NCBI GenBank assembly: GCA_033807775.1
Contig: CM066327.1
Location: 90,852,295-90,916,294 of the forward strand
Length of the DNA stretch: 64,000 nt
Source of the DNA: Saussurea involucrata
Lineage: Eukaryota > Streptophyta > Magnoliopsida > Asterales > Asteraceae
Direction of reading: 5' to 3'
Under the pieces are notes generated by a model. That model searched no databases, was not told the origin of the DNA, and was given only the letters and a program-made list of their open reading frames with translations. Each line of letters begins with the position of its first letter. The stretch's first letter is position 1. A program made the position numbers and the translations under genes. Shown one piece after another: positions 10,597-21,486 of this stretch.

Positions 10597-10867
10597 ATCT
10601 CCCCCTATTTGATTATGACATAGCAACAAAGAAAATTGCTATTAAATGAAAACATAAGGATAAAAAGAACTCATAAAATATTTGTCCCTTTTACTGTTTT
10701 CTGGGATCTTTTCAGTACTGATGGAGTAAAGTACATTCGCTGAAATCTTTCTTTAAAACTTTGAATCAGGTTACAAAGAGAAATGGAAAGATTACAAGTA
10801 CGAGCGAAATAAATTACAAGTACAGAAGAATAACTGATACAATAGAGAAAAGGGCGATCATATCAGT
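10597..10867 (-). other. CopB 3' untranslated region and polypurine tract
   Basis: The polypurine tract reads AATAGGGGGAGAT on the minus strand, next to the LTR, and would prime plus-strand synthesis. The remaining 260 bp hold repeated TTGTACTTGTAATTT-like words and no coding signal. Confidence 0.8.
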
Positions 10868-12105
10868 TTATAAAGGTTCTTCCTTGATGAGAAGTTCATC
10901 AAGGGTCTTTGATGTGGGGATCATCCAGTCAGGGACATCTTCTCCTTGATTCTTTTTCTTCAGAGCTGCTTCAAAAATCAAGGGCTTCAGGTGTCTAGCT
11001 TTGATGTTGCGTCTGACTTCACACCAGTATACGAGATCTCTGAGTTGTTCGATGGGAGCGATGTCTAGCTCAGAGATACGTTGAAAGTGATGATTTCCAT
11101 AGTAGTCTAAAAAGAATATACCATAGGGATCACTTACAACTGTGCCAGGAATGAATGTTTCTCCAGGTGGTAGAGAGGTGTCAAGCATTGAGAGATCGGC
11201 ATCAGGGCCAACAATTTCAGCACGAGAGAAACCAATGCCCGTTTCATTCCGAATATGAGAACCTGAACCAGAGGCTTTCTTTTTCTTATCAGGGACTTTT
11301 CTTGGTTGAGGAAGAGTAGGAGGAATATCCACAGCAGATGAAAGCAGGTCGATCTGTTTGTTTAAGATCTTCTCGACATGGATTTTGAACTTTGAGCGCG
11401 ATCCCTGAATGGCTAATTTTGTTTCTAACCATTCAGAGAGACCAAACTTTTCTAAGGTAGTAGCATAGAAAGTTTGCTTGGTTTCGTCGTCTCTGTAGAC
11501 GTCCACTTCAACAACAGGAACTTCAGCGTACAGTCTTCCTCTGATGTTTGCCTTGACGATTTTGGATGGTCTAGATCGATAGGTCAGCATTTGTTTATCC
11601 CATTCCAAAGTCGTATCAGAGACCTTAGTCTTTTCTCTAACGATCTCTTGAGCATCATCCCATAGCTGACGTTGAACATCAATGGGAACTCTTTTTTCAG
11701 CTTGGGGTCTTTTATTGATCGTTGAGTAAGTTTGATGGCGTATTCTCTGTCTTTTTCTTCAGCTTCCTTTCTTTCAGCGAGTAGGCGTTCAGCTCTGAGG
11801 TGTTCCTGGTATTCAGCTTTGGAAATTCTGAACTTTGGAGGAACTGAAGGAAGTTGATCACGCCTCAGAATGATTAGTTGATCCTCGAATCGCTTTATTA
11901 TCTCCTCTCTTCTTTTCTGACCCTCTTCACTTAGCTTTTGAGGAGCTAAGGAAGGTCTGCCTCTGTGCGAGAGTAGTTGTTCTTCTGGTTCATCAGTCTC
12001 AGAGATTAAATCTAAGACTGGGATTATTTCTTCAGCAGCAGCTGGTATTTTTGGTGAAGTCGCAGTTGTGGAGCCTTCAGCGATATCCTCAAACGGGGGA
12101 GAGGA
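10868..12105 (-). pseudogene. CopB ORF3 exon 3, frameshifted
   Basis: This is the C-terminal exon. It begins right after the acceptor CAGCTAG|TCCTCTCC at 12106 and carries the conserved blocks LDLISETDEPEEQ, NETGIGFSRAE, GIFFLDYYGNHHFQRISEL, DWMIPTSKTLDELLIKEEP and a stop. An A-run near 11692-11697 has six As where CopA has four, so the frame shifts by 2 and the product would break about one third of the way in. Its length (1238 nt) is 2 over a multiple of three, as that predicts. The last residues differ from other copies (EEPL rather than EEPFDG). Confidence 0.88.
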
Positions 12106-12244
12106 CTAGCTGAAACACAGCGATCTTACAAGTAAGAACTTGGGTAGAATCAGATAGAGAGAATTGGTTCAAGTGTATAGGCTTGGGTAAAGGAACTGAT
12201 AGTGTATGATAGAGGAGGGATAGAGTGAGAGATGATTAGTGTAC
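12106..12244 (-). other. CopB ORF3 intron 2
   Basis: The donor is TGTCAG|GTACACTAA and the acceptor TTTCAGCTAG|TCC. The length is 139 nt, phase 0. Read through without splicing, the frame stops at once (VH then TAA), so exon 3 needs splicing. The sites are identical in CopA, CopC and CopD. Confidence 0.75.
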
Positions 12245-12900
12245 CTGACAAACCGGCTTTTCAAGCAAGATCATCAGATTGTCATCTTCAGCGACGCTTT
12301 TGCCTTTGCCTTTCTCAGCTCCAGAGGCTGAGGGCTTTGTCTTTGTCCGCTCCCCTGAAGGTTCATTTATCGAGATTCCCTTAAGAGCTTTGATCTTTGG
12401 AGCAGGTTTGACGATAAAGAAGTCATCGTCATCTTCGTCATCATCATCATCATTCTTTGGAGAAGAAGATGGTTCATCATCAGGGATGTCAACGGCTTCA
12501 TCATCTTCTGCTTCGGATTCAGTTTTCTCAGCTTCTTCTTCGAGTTGCTCCCCCTCAGATACAGAGGCGAGCTTCTCGGTTTCCTCAGGGTTTTCATCTC
12601 CCTGAGGTCCAGCGGTGGTTTCTTTAGTATTCGTATTCTCTCCCCTGATAGATTCATCATGGGAAAGGTCTTCAGCGCTCTTGGCGAGGTCTTCAACACT
12701 CTTCTCCCCCTCTTTTTCATGATGACTGGGGGAGGAATGGCTAGATTCAGCAGCGTTGGTAGGTTCTCTGTCTTCTTGGCCAGAGAGACCTACACAAACT
12801 TCAATCTTTGCTAATCTGTCTTCAAGGCCAGAAATAGCAGGATTGATCTTCCCGAGCTCAATGCGATCCGCCGCTATAAAATGTTCAGATTCAGGGACAG
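12245..12900 (-). pseudogene. CopB ORF3 exon 2, distal part (split by NaJ)
   Basis: It continues from 18493 once NaJ and one GACAG copy are removed. It encodes ISGLEDRLAKIE, then a Glu/Ser-rich region and an aspartate run (NDDDDDEDDDDFF), then KALKGISINEPSGERTKTK, a basic-rich tail. The two exon 2 pieces sum to 1091 nt. With exon 1 (1492 nt) this gives a whole number of codons, which supports the exon model. The copy is disabled by the insertion. Confidence 0.88.
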
Positions 12901-13482
12901 TGAAAGTCCAGGATACACTCTTACAATCAAATATGAACAATTAAGATCGTATTCACAGCAACTGGTCATATGATTTATTAACAATCTGTGAATTACAAGA
13001 TATTACAATGAATTTCTCTAAATGGATTCACCAAAGATTATTTCAAAGATTCTCCAAAAATTCTGTTAGCTACAGTTGCTAACTCCTATATATACTGTAT
13101 AAGAAAGGCTAAAGCTACAGTACATATAAGAAACAGACTAATAGAACAATTACACGTGTCCTAATTAGTAACTGAATATAACAGATAATATCCCAAGATA
13201 TGAATTCTGAACATACTTCTGAATAAGCGCTTCAGAACATTTGTCTTCATAGTCAGAAGTTCTGAGTCTCCTACTCAGAACTCTGAACCTTCTAGTCAGA
13301 ATCCAACACTTAGAATCCTTTGAGATTTCTCACTCAGAACTTCTGAGTCTTCTGACCAACTTCCATATTTCTAATCTTTTCATTATTCTCTGATCAGAAC
13401 TTCTGAGTCTTCTTACTCAGAACTCTGATTCTTCAGATCAGATCTTAACAGTTGTGTTTTTGACAAAACTCTAGATCTAACA
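12901..13482 (-). repeat. NaJ 3' LTR
   Basis: The + strand starts TGAAAGTCCAGG and ends CTAGATCTAACA. It is rich in CAGAAnTCTGA words. It is the partner of 17911-18492 with about five substitutions. Confidence 0.93.
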
Positions 13483-14070
13483 ATCTCCCCCTTTTTGTCA
13501 AACACACTTGTACTTTTCATCATCAAAATTTTTAGAGCAGGAACAATCTTCAGAAGGATATCTTCTGAATGCTTTGACAACTTCTGCTCAGAATTCTGAA
13601 TAATCTGAGTTAATAACTTCTGGTCAGTCTTTAATCAGCAGCAGCAATGATTTCCAAACTGATTTCTGTTATATATTTTCTTTTTCTTTGCTCCCCCTTG
13701 AAATGACAATTCTCATCTTCATTTCAACTTTCATAAGATTTCTTTATAAGAAACAATAGATCAGTTTCCTTTTCCTCTTCTCCTTCTTAAAATAACATTT
13801 CTCTCTTTTGTTGTTTCTGTACAATCATTTTCTATTTTCTTCTCCCCTTAAAGTTTTGTAAAGCAGAAACATATCAATCTCCAAAATCTTTAGCTTTTCT
13901 CCCCCTAAAGTTTTGGAAAGCAAAATCATCTTCAAAATCTTTAGCTTTTCTCCCCCTTGATTTTCAAAACTTTAGCGATGAAGTCTATGCTTTTTCTCCT
14001 CCTTAATGAATAACCTTGCTCCCCCTCAAAATAAGAATTATAGAGCAATTTGTTTTCTCCCCCTGAAAGT
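13483..14070 (-). repeat. NaJ array of polypurine-tract-like motifs
   Basis: At least seven CTCCCC(C)T words (AGGGGGAG on the transcribed strand) occur near 13484, 13690, 13842, 13900, 13950, 14020 and 14060. Several are followed by AAAGTTTTG. The first is the tract that abuts the LTR; the others look like copies of the same tract with its flank. Confidence 0.7.
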
Positions 14071-14498
14071 ATGCATATATTTCATTATTCATTTCAAATA
14101 TAGTGCTTTAATGAAAACATTTATACAAGGAAAATAAGATTCACTGAACTACACATGATAACTACTAACATTTGATCATTTGAAAACTTTACAAAAGAAA
14201 TCCAACTTAATGAAATTTATCAGATTTTCAATCAAATGAAATCAAATGCATGTGTTTGGATTCAAATACAAGTCATCATTGCATATCGAGTTAAAAATGT
14301 TCAGTTTCAATCCCTTTATTAAATCTATTTGGTGTGCTTAGCATGCGAAATATGATTAGCTTCAAGCATATGCAATTCTAAAAACATATACGAATACTTT
14401 GCTCTACTCACACTATTTGTCCAAAATCAGGATTTTCACAAATTTACAGGTTTATTGCGACTTTGAATTTTCCCAAAGTTTCAAGAGATGTGTGCTCA

Positions 14499-14570
14499 TT
14501 GGCATCTTTTAATTTTGTTCACATTGGCATCTTTTAATTTTGTGCACATTGGCATCTTTTAAAAAAAGTT
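14499..14570. repeat. Short tandem repeat in NaJ
   Basis: Three copies of a 26-27 bp unit containing CATTGGCATCTTTTAATTTT occur in tandem, the last one diverging into an A run. Confidence 0.8.
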
Positions 14571-14597
14571 TAGTAAGAATAAGATACATCGTTAAAC

Positions 14598-14872
14598 ATG
14601 ACTTTCTATCTGGTTCTATTGCAGGATTTGGGTCAGCATATCCCAGACCAGTTGGTCTTAGGTGTTAGGTGACAAGCACCCCATGGAACTTAATTTCCCA
14701 AACCAGAAAGGCCACATCGATATATCTTAAACCCATTTGTACCAGTAGAACATGGCTTTCTATCTGGTTCTATTGCAGGATTTGGGTCAGCCGATCCCAG
14801 ACCAGTTGATCTTAGGGACTAGGTGTCGAGCACCCCTTAGGACTTACTCTCCCAAACCAGAAAGGCCATAGG
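14598..14872. repeat. Direct duplication of about 120 bp in NaJ
   Basis: Two copies, at about 14600-14715 and 14754-14870, share TTTCTATCTGGTTCTATTGC, CCCAGACCAGTTG and CCCAAACCAGAAAGGCCA, with scattered substitutions. No protein is recognised in it. Confidence 0.8.
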
Positions 14873-15577
14873 TACAAACTTTCAAACTAAATGATTTTAT
14901 ATATATTTATATTTCATCTCAATCACTTGGTACTAAAACGTAGTACTTCCCCCATATTTTTGTTTCCATCCAACATTCTGACATTTAGGCTTTTTGAACA
15001 TTATATTCTATATAAGTATAGATTTCATAACATTGAGCATTCGGCATAATTTCATTCATGTTTTGCTTACCTTTCGATTTAATTCAGAAGTGAAAGTTGA
15101 AACAAATATAGCTCAGATAATACAAAATACTTGTAAAATTACTCTTTGACACACATTTATTCATTGAATGAAAATTAAAAAAATTCATATCATTGAATTA
15201 AATTTGTTAAGATTCAAACATTCAAAGCAATAGAAATAAACGTAATGCAATGTTACCTTTCACCACTTGTTCCTTGAAACATAAAAATATGACAGTTAAG
15301 GATATCACCTGAGAAATATGAGTTTTAAACTGATTTGTTTAGAAGTCTTAGTCTCTGAAGTACGGGTCCTGAACTGAATTATTCAGAAGCCATTGTCATT
15401 TAAGTACGGGTTTTGAACTGATATGTTCAAAAACCTAAAACGTTGAATCACGGGTTTTGAACATTATCTTGAAACAATCAGATCAAATTTTGAGTCAATA
15501 CTTCCTCTGAAATCAAGATAATCCTGCAAAATTAAGAGATTTTGGTAATCATCTACGATGATTCCTCATTAGTTATC

Positions 15578-15828
15578 AAAAAAAATTCTGAGTAGTAGAG
15601 TCAGAATTCTGATTAGAAGAGTCAGAATTCTGAGTAACTTGCTCAAAATTCTAAGTATCAGAGTCAGAATTCTGATTAGTTGAGTCAGAATTCTGAGTAG
15701 TAGAGTCAGAAGTCTGAGTAACTTGTTCAAAATTCTAAGTATCAGAGTCAGAATTCTGAATAGTTGAGTCAGAATTCTGAGTAGTAGAGTCAGAACTTCT
15801 GAGTAAGAGAGTCAGAATTCTGATAAAA
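15578..15828. repeat. GAATTC-palindrome tandem repeat in NaJ
   Basis: About ten units of 20-23 bp carry the palindromic core TCAGAATTCTGA, set in GAGTCAGAATTCTGAGTA. A higher-order period of about 86 bp is visible, because the group containing TTGCTCAAAATTCTAAGTAT recurs. Related words fill the NaJ LTRs and the NaK interior. Confidence 0.8.
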
Positions 15829-16233
15829 CTATCCAGAGAAAATTCCTTAGAAAAATGTTTGGATTTTGTGATTTTTGAACATTCTGAACTTCAAATCACC
15901 ATAACTTGCTCAAAAATCAGAATTTTTCAACCAAAATTTGCAGGGTTGCTCAAAATGTGATTCTAAACACATTCTCTGGAAATGTTTTCTACTAAAAACA
16001 CCCACAACTATGAGTTCGATTACACCACAGTAAACTGAACTTTTTTTAAAAAAATGCTTCAAAATCAACAAATTGATCTGTATGAATCAGAAATCCATAA
16101 TCACATTCTTACCGAGTTTTGGACTGAAGTATCCAAAAGTCAAAATTCTCAATTAAGCACAACATCTGTTTTCAGTCATGTGTCGGTATGGATCATTCAT
16201 TCAGCTCTACACATGAATAACCTGCAAAACAGA

Positions 16234-17421
16234 TTAAGTTGACTTTGGTACCCATATGAACTTGGGTCCAGGTTTGTTAGGTGCAGTATCATATGCAGAT
16301 ATTCTATAAGAACCAAACCAGTGCTGAATAAAATTCTTGTTCACAAAATCATTAGTCCCACAATATGAACAACAAAGTTTCTTTTGTGCAATTCTGACTA
16401 ATTGATTTACAGAATAAATCCCATCAGGTTTAACAAAAGATTTTCTTTGAAATGTATTGTTCTTCTTGACATTTTAATTAGGAACTTTTGATTTTGGCAC
16501 TTCTTTCTTGGAAGTTGTTCCTTTAACTCTCCATTCCATTTTTATCTTTTTAAAAGAACAATTATAAGATTTATCAATAGCAGAATCATAAAACAGATTA
16601 GAAGAACGAATCTGATCTTTTGAACTATGATTTGATTTGTCAACAACTTTCGTTTCAAATTCCCTAAACTTTTTAACATACAAATCAAACCTTGACTGCA
16701 AATCAGATTTGGACTTCCTCTCTATCATGATTTTAGTTGATAAATCAGATAATTTCTTAATAAGCCTCCTTATCTCCAAATGAAAAACTTTCTTTTCCTT
16801 CTCAAACTCATCTTTTAAGCATTTTTCTTTAAAGCCATTTACCTTCTTCTTTTCAGTCTCTTTCCTTCCATCTTCTAACTCTTTCTCCAACTCATTGATT
16901 TTTATAGAAAACTCATTTAACATTCCTGTTTTCTTTTTCTCAAAACCAATCTTTTGTTTTTGAAAAACATTTTTCTTGCATTCAAACTCTCTTCTTTCTT
17001 TTGCAAGAATTTTCTCCAAATCAGAAATTTTCAGAGAGAATTCAACAGACTTTGTTTCAAAACCTTTCCTCTCAGTTTGGAAGTCTCTTCTCTCTTTCTC
17101 AAATTTCTCTCTTTCAAGTATAAGAACTTGTTCAAAATCATAGATCTGTTTCAAGAGTTGACAATTTTTCATTTCACAAGATTTGATTCTATTTTCAGAA
17201 TCTGTCAACATCTTTCTTTCAAAATTAACTTTCTCTTTCAAATCAACATTCTCTTTTTCTAACAACTTTATGTCATCTTGAGCCTTTTCAAAATCCTTTA
17301 GAAAATCAGTTTTTGGTTCAGAAATTGTTTCTTTTGCTTTTACAGGACTTGATTTTTGTAAATTGTCTGAACTTGTTATAGAAATTGCAGGTCTCACAAA
17401 AACTTCAACAAACTCAGGCAT
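16234..17421 (-). pseudogene. gag: NaJ Gag-like protein, one nonsense codon
   Basis: From ATG 17421 a 315-residue frame runs to TAA at 16474-16476 and then stays open for another 79 codons to TAA at 16234-16236. Residues 45 to about 270 form a long Lys/Glu-rich coiled coil (repeated EREKFEKERRDF, ELEKELEDGRKE). The C-terminal extension has a degenerate zinc-knuckle-like CCSYCG and ends in the motif GPKFIWVPK, which I associate with the C-terminus of large plant Copia Gags. The capsid N-terminus is missing, so this is a Gag remnant. Other possibility: an unrelated coiled-coil protein captured by the element; the C-terminal motif argues against that. Confidence 0.6.
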
Positions 17422-17910
17422 GACGAAATGACAAAATCAAATATCAACTATGAATTATGATCAAAAATGAGAATCAACACAGATCTAGAACATGCAAGGA
17501 TTAATCAAATCTGTCGCATGCATTTCATCAAACAGTTAGAGTACTTGAATTAATGAAATTCTTCTTTTCAACAAAAAATTTGAATGCTAATCAACATGCA
17601 GCAGATAGAATCACTTTGATCAAGAAACCAATCAAGAATTTCGAAAACATACCTGTGATCTCTGTTTAATTTCGAGAATTAATCAGCATAGAGAGAAAAT
17701 CTTTGGATGACTTGATTGTAAGATATCGATTCAACAGAAAGACAAATTCAAATTTCTTGAATCAATGATAGAAACGAATTCAAGAATTGTTAGGAATTCA
17801 AGAATTGTTAGCAGCAGCGGAATCAATTGTCGAATTTATCAAGAAACTTCAAGAACGCGATCAAACACACTCTTGGACGAATTTGTTTGTTGATTGGCTC
17901 TGATACCAAT
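17422..17910 (-). other. NaJ leader and primer site
   Basis: GCTCTGATACCA at 17897-17908 (TGGTATCAGAGC on the transcribed strand) is the tRNA-Met primer site, 2 bp from the LTR. The rest of the leader is AT-rich with no frame of note. Confidence 0.88.
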
Positions 17911-18492
17911 TGAAAGTCCAGGATACACTCTTACAATCAAATATGAACAATTAAGATCGTATTCACAGCAACTGGTCATATGATTTATTAACAATCTGTG
18001 AATTACAAGATATTACAATGAATTTCTCTAAATGGATTCACCAAAGACTATTTCAAAGATTCTCCAAAAATTCTGTTAGTTACAGTTGCTAACTCCTATA
18101 TATACTGTATAAGAAAGGCTAAAGCTACAGTACATATAAGAAACAGACTAATAGAACAATTACACGTGTCCTAATTAGTAACTGAATATAACAGATAATA
18201 TCCCAAGATATGAATTCTGAACATACTTCTGAATAAGCGCTTCAGAACATTTGTCTTCATAGTCAGAAGTTCTGAGTCTCCTACTCAGAACTTTGAACCT
18301 TCTAGTCAGAATCCAACACTTAGAATCCTTTGAGATTTCTCACTCAGAACTTCTGAGTCTTCTAACCAACTTCCATATTTGTAATCTTTTCATTATTCTC
18401 TGATCAGAACTTCTGAGTCTTCTTACTCAGAACTCTGATTCTTCAGATCAGATCTTAACAGTTGTGTTTTTGACAAAACTCTAGATCTAACA
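17911..18492 (-). repeat. NaJ 5' LTR
   Basis: A 582-bp partner of 12901-13482. On the minus strand it begins TGTTAGATCTAGAG and ends CTGGACTTTCA. The GACAG duplication follows at 18493-18497. Confidence 0.93.
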
Positions 18493-18932
18493 GACAGGGG
18501 CAGGAGCAGGAGTATTCGCCTTGTGCAGCAGCTGTTCGATCATAGTCTTCATCGAACCAACGTCAGTCTTTACAGAGCTTAAGTCAGTCGTCAAAGTGGT
18601 GACATTTGTCTTCACAGCAGACATATCTCCCTCTAGTGTTCCAACCGATGTCTTCAGCGTTGTAAATTCGCTGGACATGGACGAAACTGAGTTTTTGAGA
18701 GAGGTGTAGTCTGTGTAGATATCAGCTAGCACCTTGGCGAAGTCGCTGAGAGTTTTATCAACTTGCTTCATGTCATCTGTGGAAGCCTTCTTCTCCACCA
18801 CCGTTGTCAGCTTGTTCAGATTCTCTCCAGCGTTTGTTACAGCTGTAGAGTTATTGGAGAGAGTAGTGGTGAGACCTGTCAGCTTTGTCTCCATGGACTT
18901 CAGAGAGGCGTTGATATCTCCCAAATTAGGAC
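18493..18932 (-). pseudogene. CopB ORF3 exon 2, proximal part
   Basis: It encodes the coiled-coil region of ORF3: repeated heptad-like SVGTLEGDMSAVKTNVTTLT and SSVKTDVGSMKTMIEQLL, followed by a Pro/Ala linker (APAPAPV) where NaJ is inserted. Asn/Thr-rich helices such as TTLSNNSTAVTNAGENLNKL precede it. It begins at the acceptor TGTTACAG|GTCC. Confidence 0.88.
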
Positions 18933-19013
18933 CTGTAACATATAAAAACTTGTGAACAGAGGAAATGTCAGAAGTTTGGGGTTTAGTCACAGTGTTTATG
19001 GGTTGTTGTTTAC
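18933..19013 (-). other. CopB ORF3 intron 1 (81 nt, exitron-like)
   Basis: The donor is CCTGCAG|GTAAAC and the acceptor TATGTTACAG|GTCC. Both ends are phase 1 and the length is 81 nt, a multiple of three. In CopB the intron is open in frame, so both spliced and unspliced products would keep the frame. Confidence 0.7.
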
Positions 19014-20505
19014 CTGCAGGAGGATTGGTGAATTCATCGAAATCACGGGTTCCTGAGTAAAGTTCCATGTCATCTTCAAAAGTGCCCATGGATTTTTCTG
19101 CAGGTCCTGTTTTCATCATTCCTGGAGAATCATCTTTATGTTCCGAGGAAATGATGGCAGCTCCAGTTAGATCTGGAGTAGAGACCAAATGAGTGGAGGG
19201 AGGAGCGAAGGATAAGAATGGGGGTTGGGTTATGAGTTCAGTGTTGGATTCGCTGAGAATCACTTCATCAGTCTTTTGAGAGACTGAAGGAGGTTGGGTC
19301 GGTTCCAAGTTTGTAACCTCAGCGTTTAGAGACGCTGAAGTTTGGATAAAAGGGATGGCTTGTTCAGGTGTGGCAGAGCGTACCACTGAACGTTCCTTCA
19401 GCTCTGCAGAAAGAGTTGAGGAGTCTTCAGCATGAGATTGCTGGGGTTGCTCCTTTGTTTTCTTGATCCTTTTAGAATCAAGTGGGGTAGATGAATGTTT
19501 CCATTTCTTAGAAGGAGAGGATTTTGTGGCCAGGGTATCAGCGATGGGTATTGTCGCTGAAGGAGCCACATAAGTAGAAGAAGAAGGGTTGAGAAGAGTT
19601 AAGAGGGTAGAAAGACGTACCTCATTTTCAACACGTTTGAAGTCGAGTACCTTAGGGCCAATCTGAGAGAGTTTTAGATCGCCCTCTTGCGGGTAGCTGT
19701 CCTTCAGGCCATATTGAAAGATAGCGCTGATGAATCGGGGGTAGGGAACATAAGCAGGCTTGTCAGCGGCAGAGTCTACTCTTTGCAGCAAGTCATCATA
19801 GATGAGAGATGCCCAGTCAATGTGTAGACCTTTCAGTAGAGCGTATCCCATAGCTTGCTGAGGTTGAGCGGATTGATCAGAAGAGCCGGTCTTGGCAGTC
19901 ATGCAGCTGATAAGGTGAGCGAAGATGAAGTTCATCTCGCTGGGCATTTTCGATTTCTTCAGCAGTGTTAGCTTCTTCTCAGGCTTCTTGTCTCTGCCCA
20001 TTTTCCATACATAGCCCATTGCATCAAAAAATGTAATAAGAGCTTCTTTGTCAGCGATCTTCTTATGGTCAGGGAAAGGAACAAAAGGTTTTTCCTTTGT
20101 AGCGATGGGAAAGTTCAGAGCTTTGCGAATGATGGCGGGTGTGATCTTTATCGTGCCATATTCAGTATCGCAGAGGATACAATCAACTGTTTTGGAGGGA
20201 TCTTTGGCGGATGGTAGCTGAGAGTGTCTGGCAGAGTACTAGAACTGAGATAGTAGCAGCTGACTTGCAGGGGGTGAAATGGTTAGGGCTGTTGAAATGC
20301 AGCAATTCTTCAGGAAATTCACAGCATCTGTCAGATGTGTGACTTGCTTTCGAGGAGGAAACTCGAGAAGCGCAGAAAGGTTGTTTATCTTAGTCCAGTC
20401 TAGTTGATCAAGATTGAACTTGACTTGTGGAGCCTTGAGGATTTCCACTTCCTCAGAGTCAGCGGAGATGTTCTCAGCGATAGCAGGAATATCAGACGAG
20501 CCCAT
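19014..20505 (-). pseudogene. CopB ORF3 exon 1, one nonsense codon
   Basis: ATG 20505 starts MGSSDIP, 4 nt after the 5'UTR acceptor. Conserved blocks: LDWTKINNLSALLEFPPRKQ, ITPAIIRKA, MPSEMNFIFAHLISCMTAK, MGYALLKGLHIDWASLIYDD, VPYPRFISAIFQYGLKDSYP and GDLKLSQIGPKVLDFK. A nuclear-signal-like KRIKKTKEQ follows. A Trp codon has become TAG at 20239-20241, cutting the product at residue 88. The exon length (1492 nt) leaves phase 1 at its 3' end, matching intron 1. Ser/Thr/Pro-rich linkers fill the second half. Confidence 0.88.
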
Positions 20506-20509
20506 TTCT

Positions 20510-20900
20510 CTGTATTAACAGTTCAACCAAAGATGTTAACAAATAAGAATAATCTTAATGTGGAAAGAATTTCCAATAAGATGTTTCGAATTTTATCCAT
20601 TTCATTCAGACACAAATGTCTAAATGAAGATTAGGGGTTTTCATGATTTTTGAAACGAAATGTAAAACCCATTTTCTTGTTTTCCAGTTTTCTATGAAGA
20701 AATAGATTCTGGAAACGAATGAAGAACAAGTTTAAGATTTTGCATTTAAACTTGAAGAACAACCATGAAATGGTTGTGTTCATAAAACCACGAAAGAAAA
20801 TGATTTCATTTTACGAAGTTCTTTTGTTTGATCTTGTTAAAACAATGAGAAGATCGGAAACAAGTTATACGCATTTGGTAATAAATAAGAACATATTAAC
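20510..20900 (-). other. CopB ORF3 5'UTR intron
   Basis: The donor is CATCAAG|GTTAATATG and the acceptor GTTAATACAG|AGAAATGG; 391 nt. The equivalent of 8509-8905 in CopA. Confidence 0.6.
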
Positions 20901-21025
20901 CTTGATGTTTGATAAAGAAGATGATGAACAGTTCTTGAAGTTTTTGAACTCACAAATGCAACAGTGAATTCTTTCTTGCGGAGGAAGATTGATCGCGTAA
21001 AAGAAAAATATAAACAAAGAATTTG

Positions 21026-21184
21026 TTTATATAGAGATTTTAGAAAGAGAAAATCTTGAGCGGGAAAAGATTTTCATCATGACACGGACACGTGTTTGCA
21101 TTTGATTGGAAGTTTGAACGAGACGTGCAAACGTGTGTCAGAAAGAGAAAACGTGCCGGGGTTTTATCCGTTGTAATGACGTCA
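21026..21184 (-). promoter_or_regulatory. CopB ORF3 internal promoter
   Basis: On the minus strand: TGACGTCA (21184-21177), a G-box ACACGTGTCC (21095-21086) and TATATAAA (21033-21026). The CCAAT element between them is also kept. Same order and spacing as in CopA and CopC. Confidence 0.6.
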
Positions 21185-21486
21185 CAACTGTCCTTTCATA
21201 TTCTTGGTTGTCTCTGAGGTTTTGAAAAACTCAGAGATACTTTTGAAAACATGAAGCACTGAATGAAAATATTCAGTGAAGGTTTTAAGAAATTTCAAAA
21301 TATCGCTGTTAAGGAAAAGATATTAAGCGATGCATTTTGTTTTGAAATCTTGCATTTTCATGCGATTGTCAGAGAGAGAACATACCTTGATATCAGTGAA
21401 TCAAGTTTATTCAGAGAGAAGATGATAGAATGGGTTATACAAGTTTATTTTATCCTTTCGCTGATCAATGTGAACCGCTGAAGATT

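Larger units (their letters stand above)
12901..18492 (-). mobile_element. NaJ: non-autonomous gag-only LTR retrotransposon
   Basis: It has 582-bp direct LTRs (12901-13482 and 17911-18492), a tRNA-Met primer site at 17897-17908, a polypurine tract at 13483-13496 and the duplication GACAG at 12896-12900 and 18493-18497. The 4.4-kb interior holds one Gag-like frame and otherwise AT-rich repeats, with no protease, integrase, reverse transcriptase or RNase H. This fits the class of terminal-repeat retrotransposons carrying only a GAG domain, which would need enzymes from a partner. By eye about 5 of 582 LTR bases differ, so it is younger than CopB. LTR ends (TGTTAGATCTAGA...GGACTTTCA) resemble those of NaK. 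Confidence 0.92.

Noticed and set aside
12279..12605. Serine-rich frame opposite ORF3 exon 2 (similar ones at 28314-28619 and 42895-43092)
   Set aside because: It is the antisense of GAT/GAA runs encoding the acidic tract, with no start context or independent conservation.
15578..15828. CRISPR-like array
   Set aside because: Repeats are short palindromes with near-identical spacers in a plant retroelement; spacers are not unique and there are no cas genes.
16474..17421. NaJ coiled-coil protein as a host cytoskeletal gene
   Set aside because: It lies inside an LTR pair with primer site and tract, has no introns, and its continuation ends in a Gag-like GPKFIWVPK motif.
20719..20967. 82-codon + strand frame at 20719-20967, with similar ones at 8229-8513 and 31249-31683
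   Set aside because: They lie in the ORF3 promoter, 5'UTR and 5'UTR intron. They are not conserved as proteins among the three copies, and the DNA is better explained by regulatory and intron signals.
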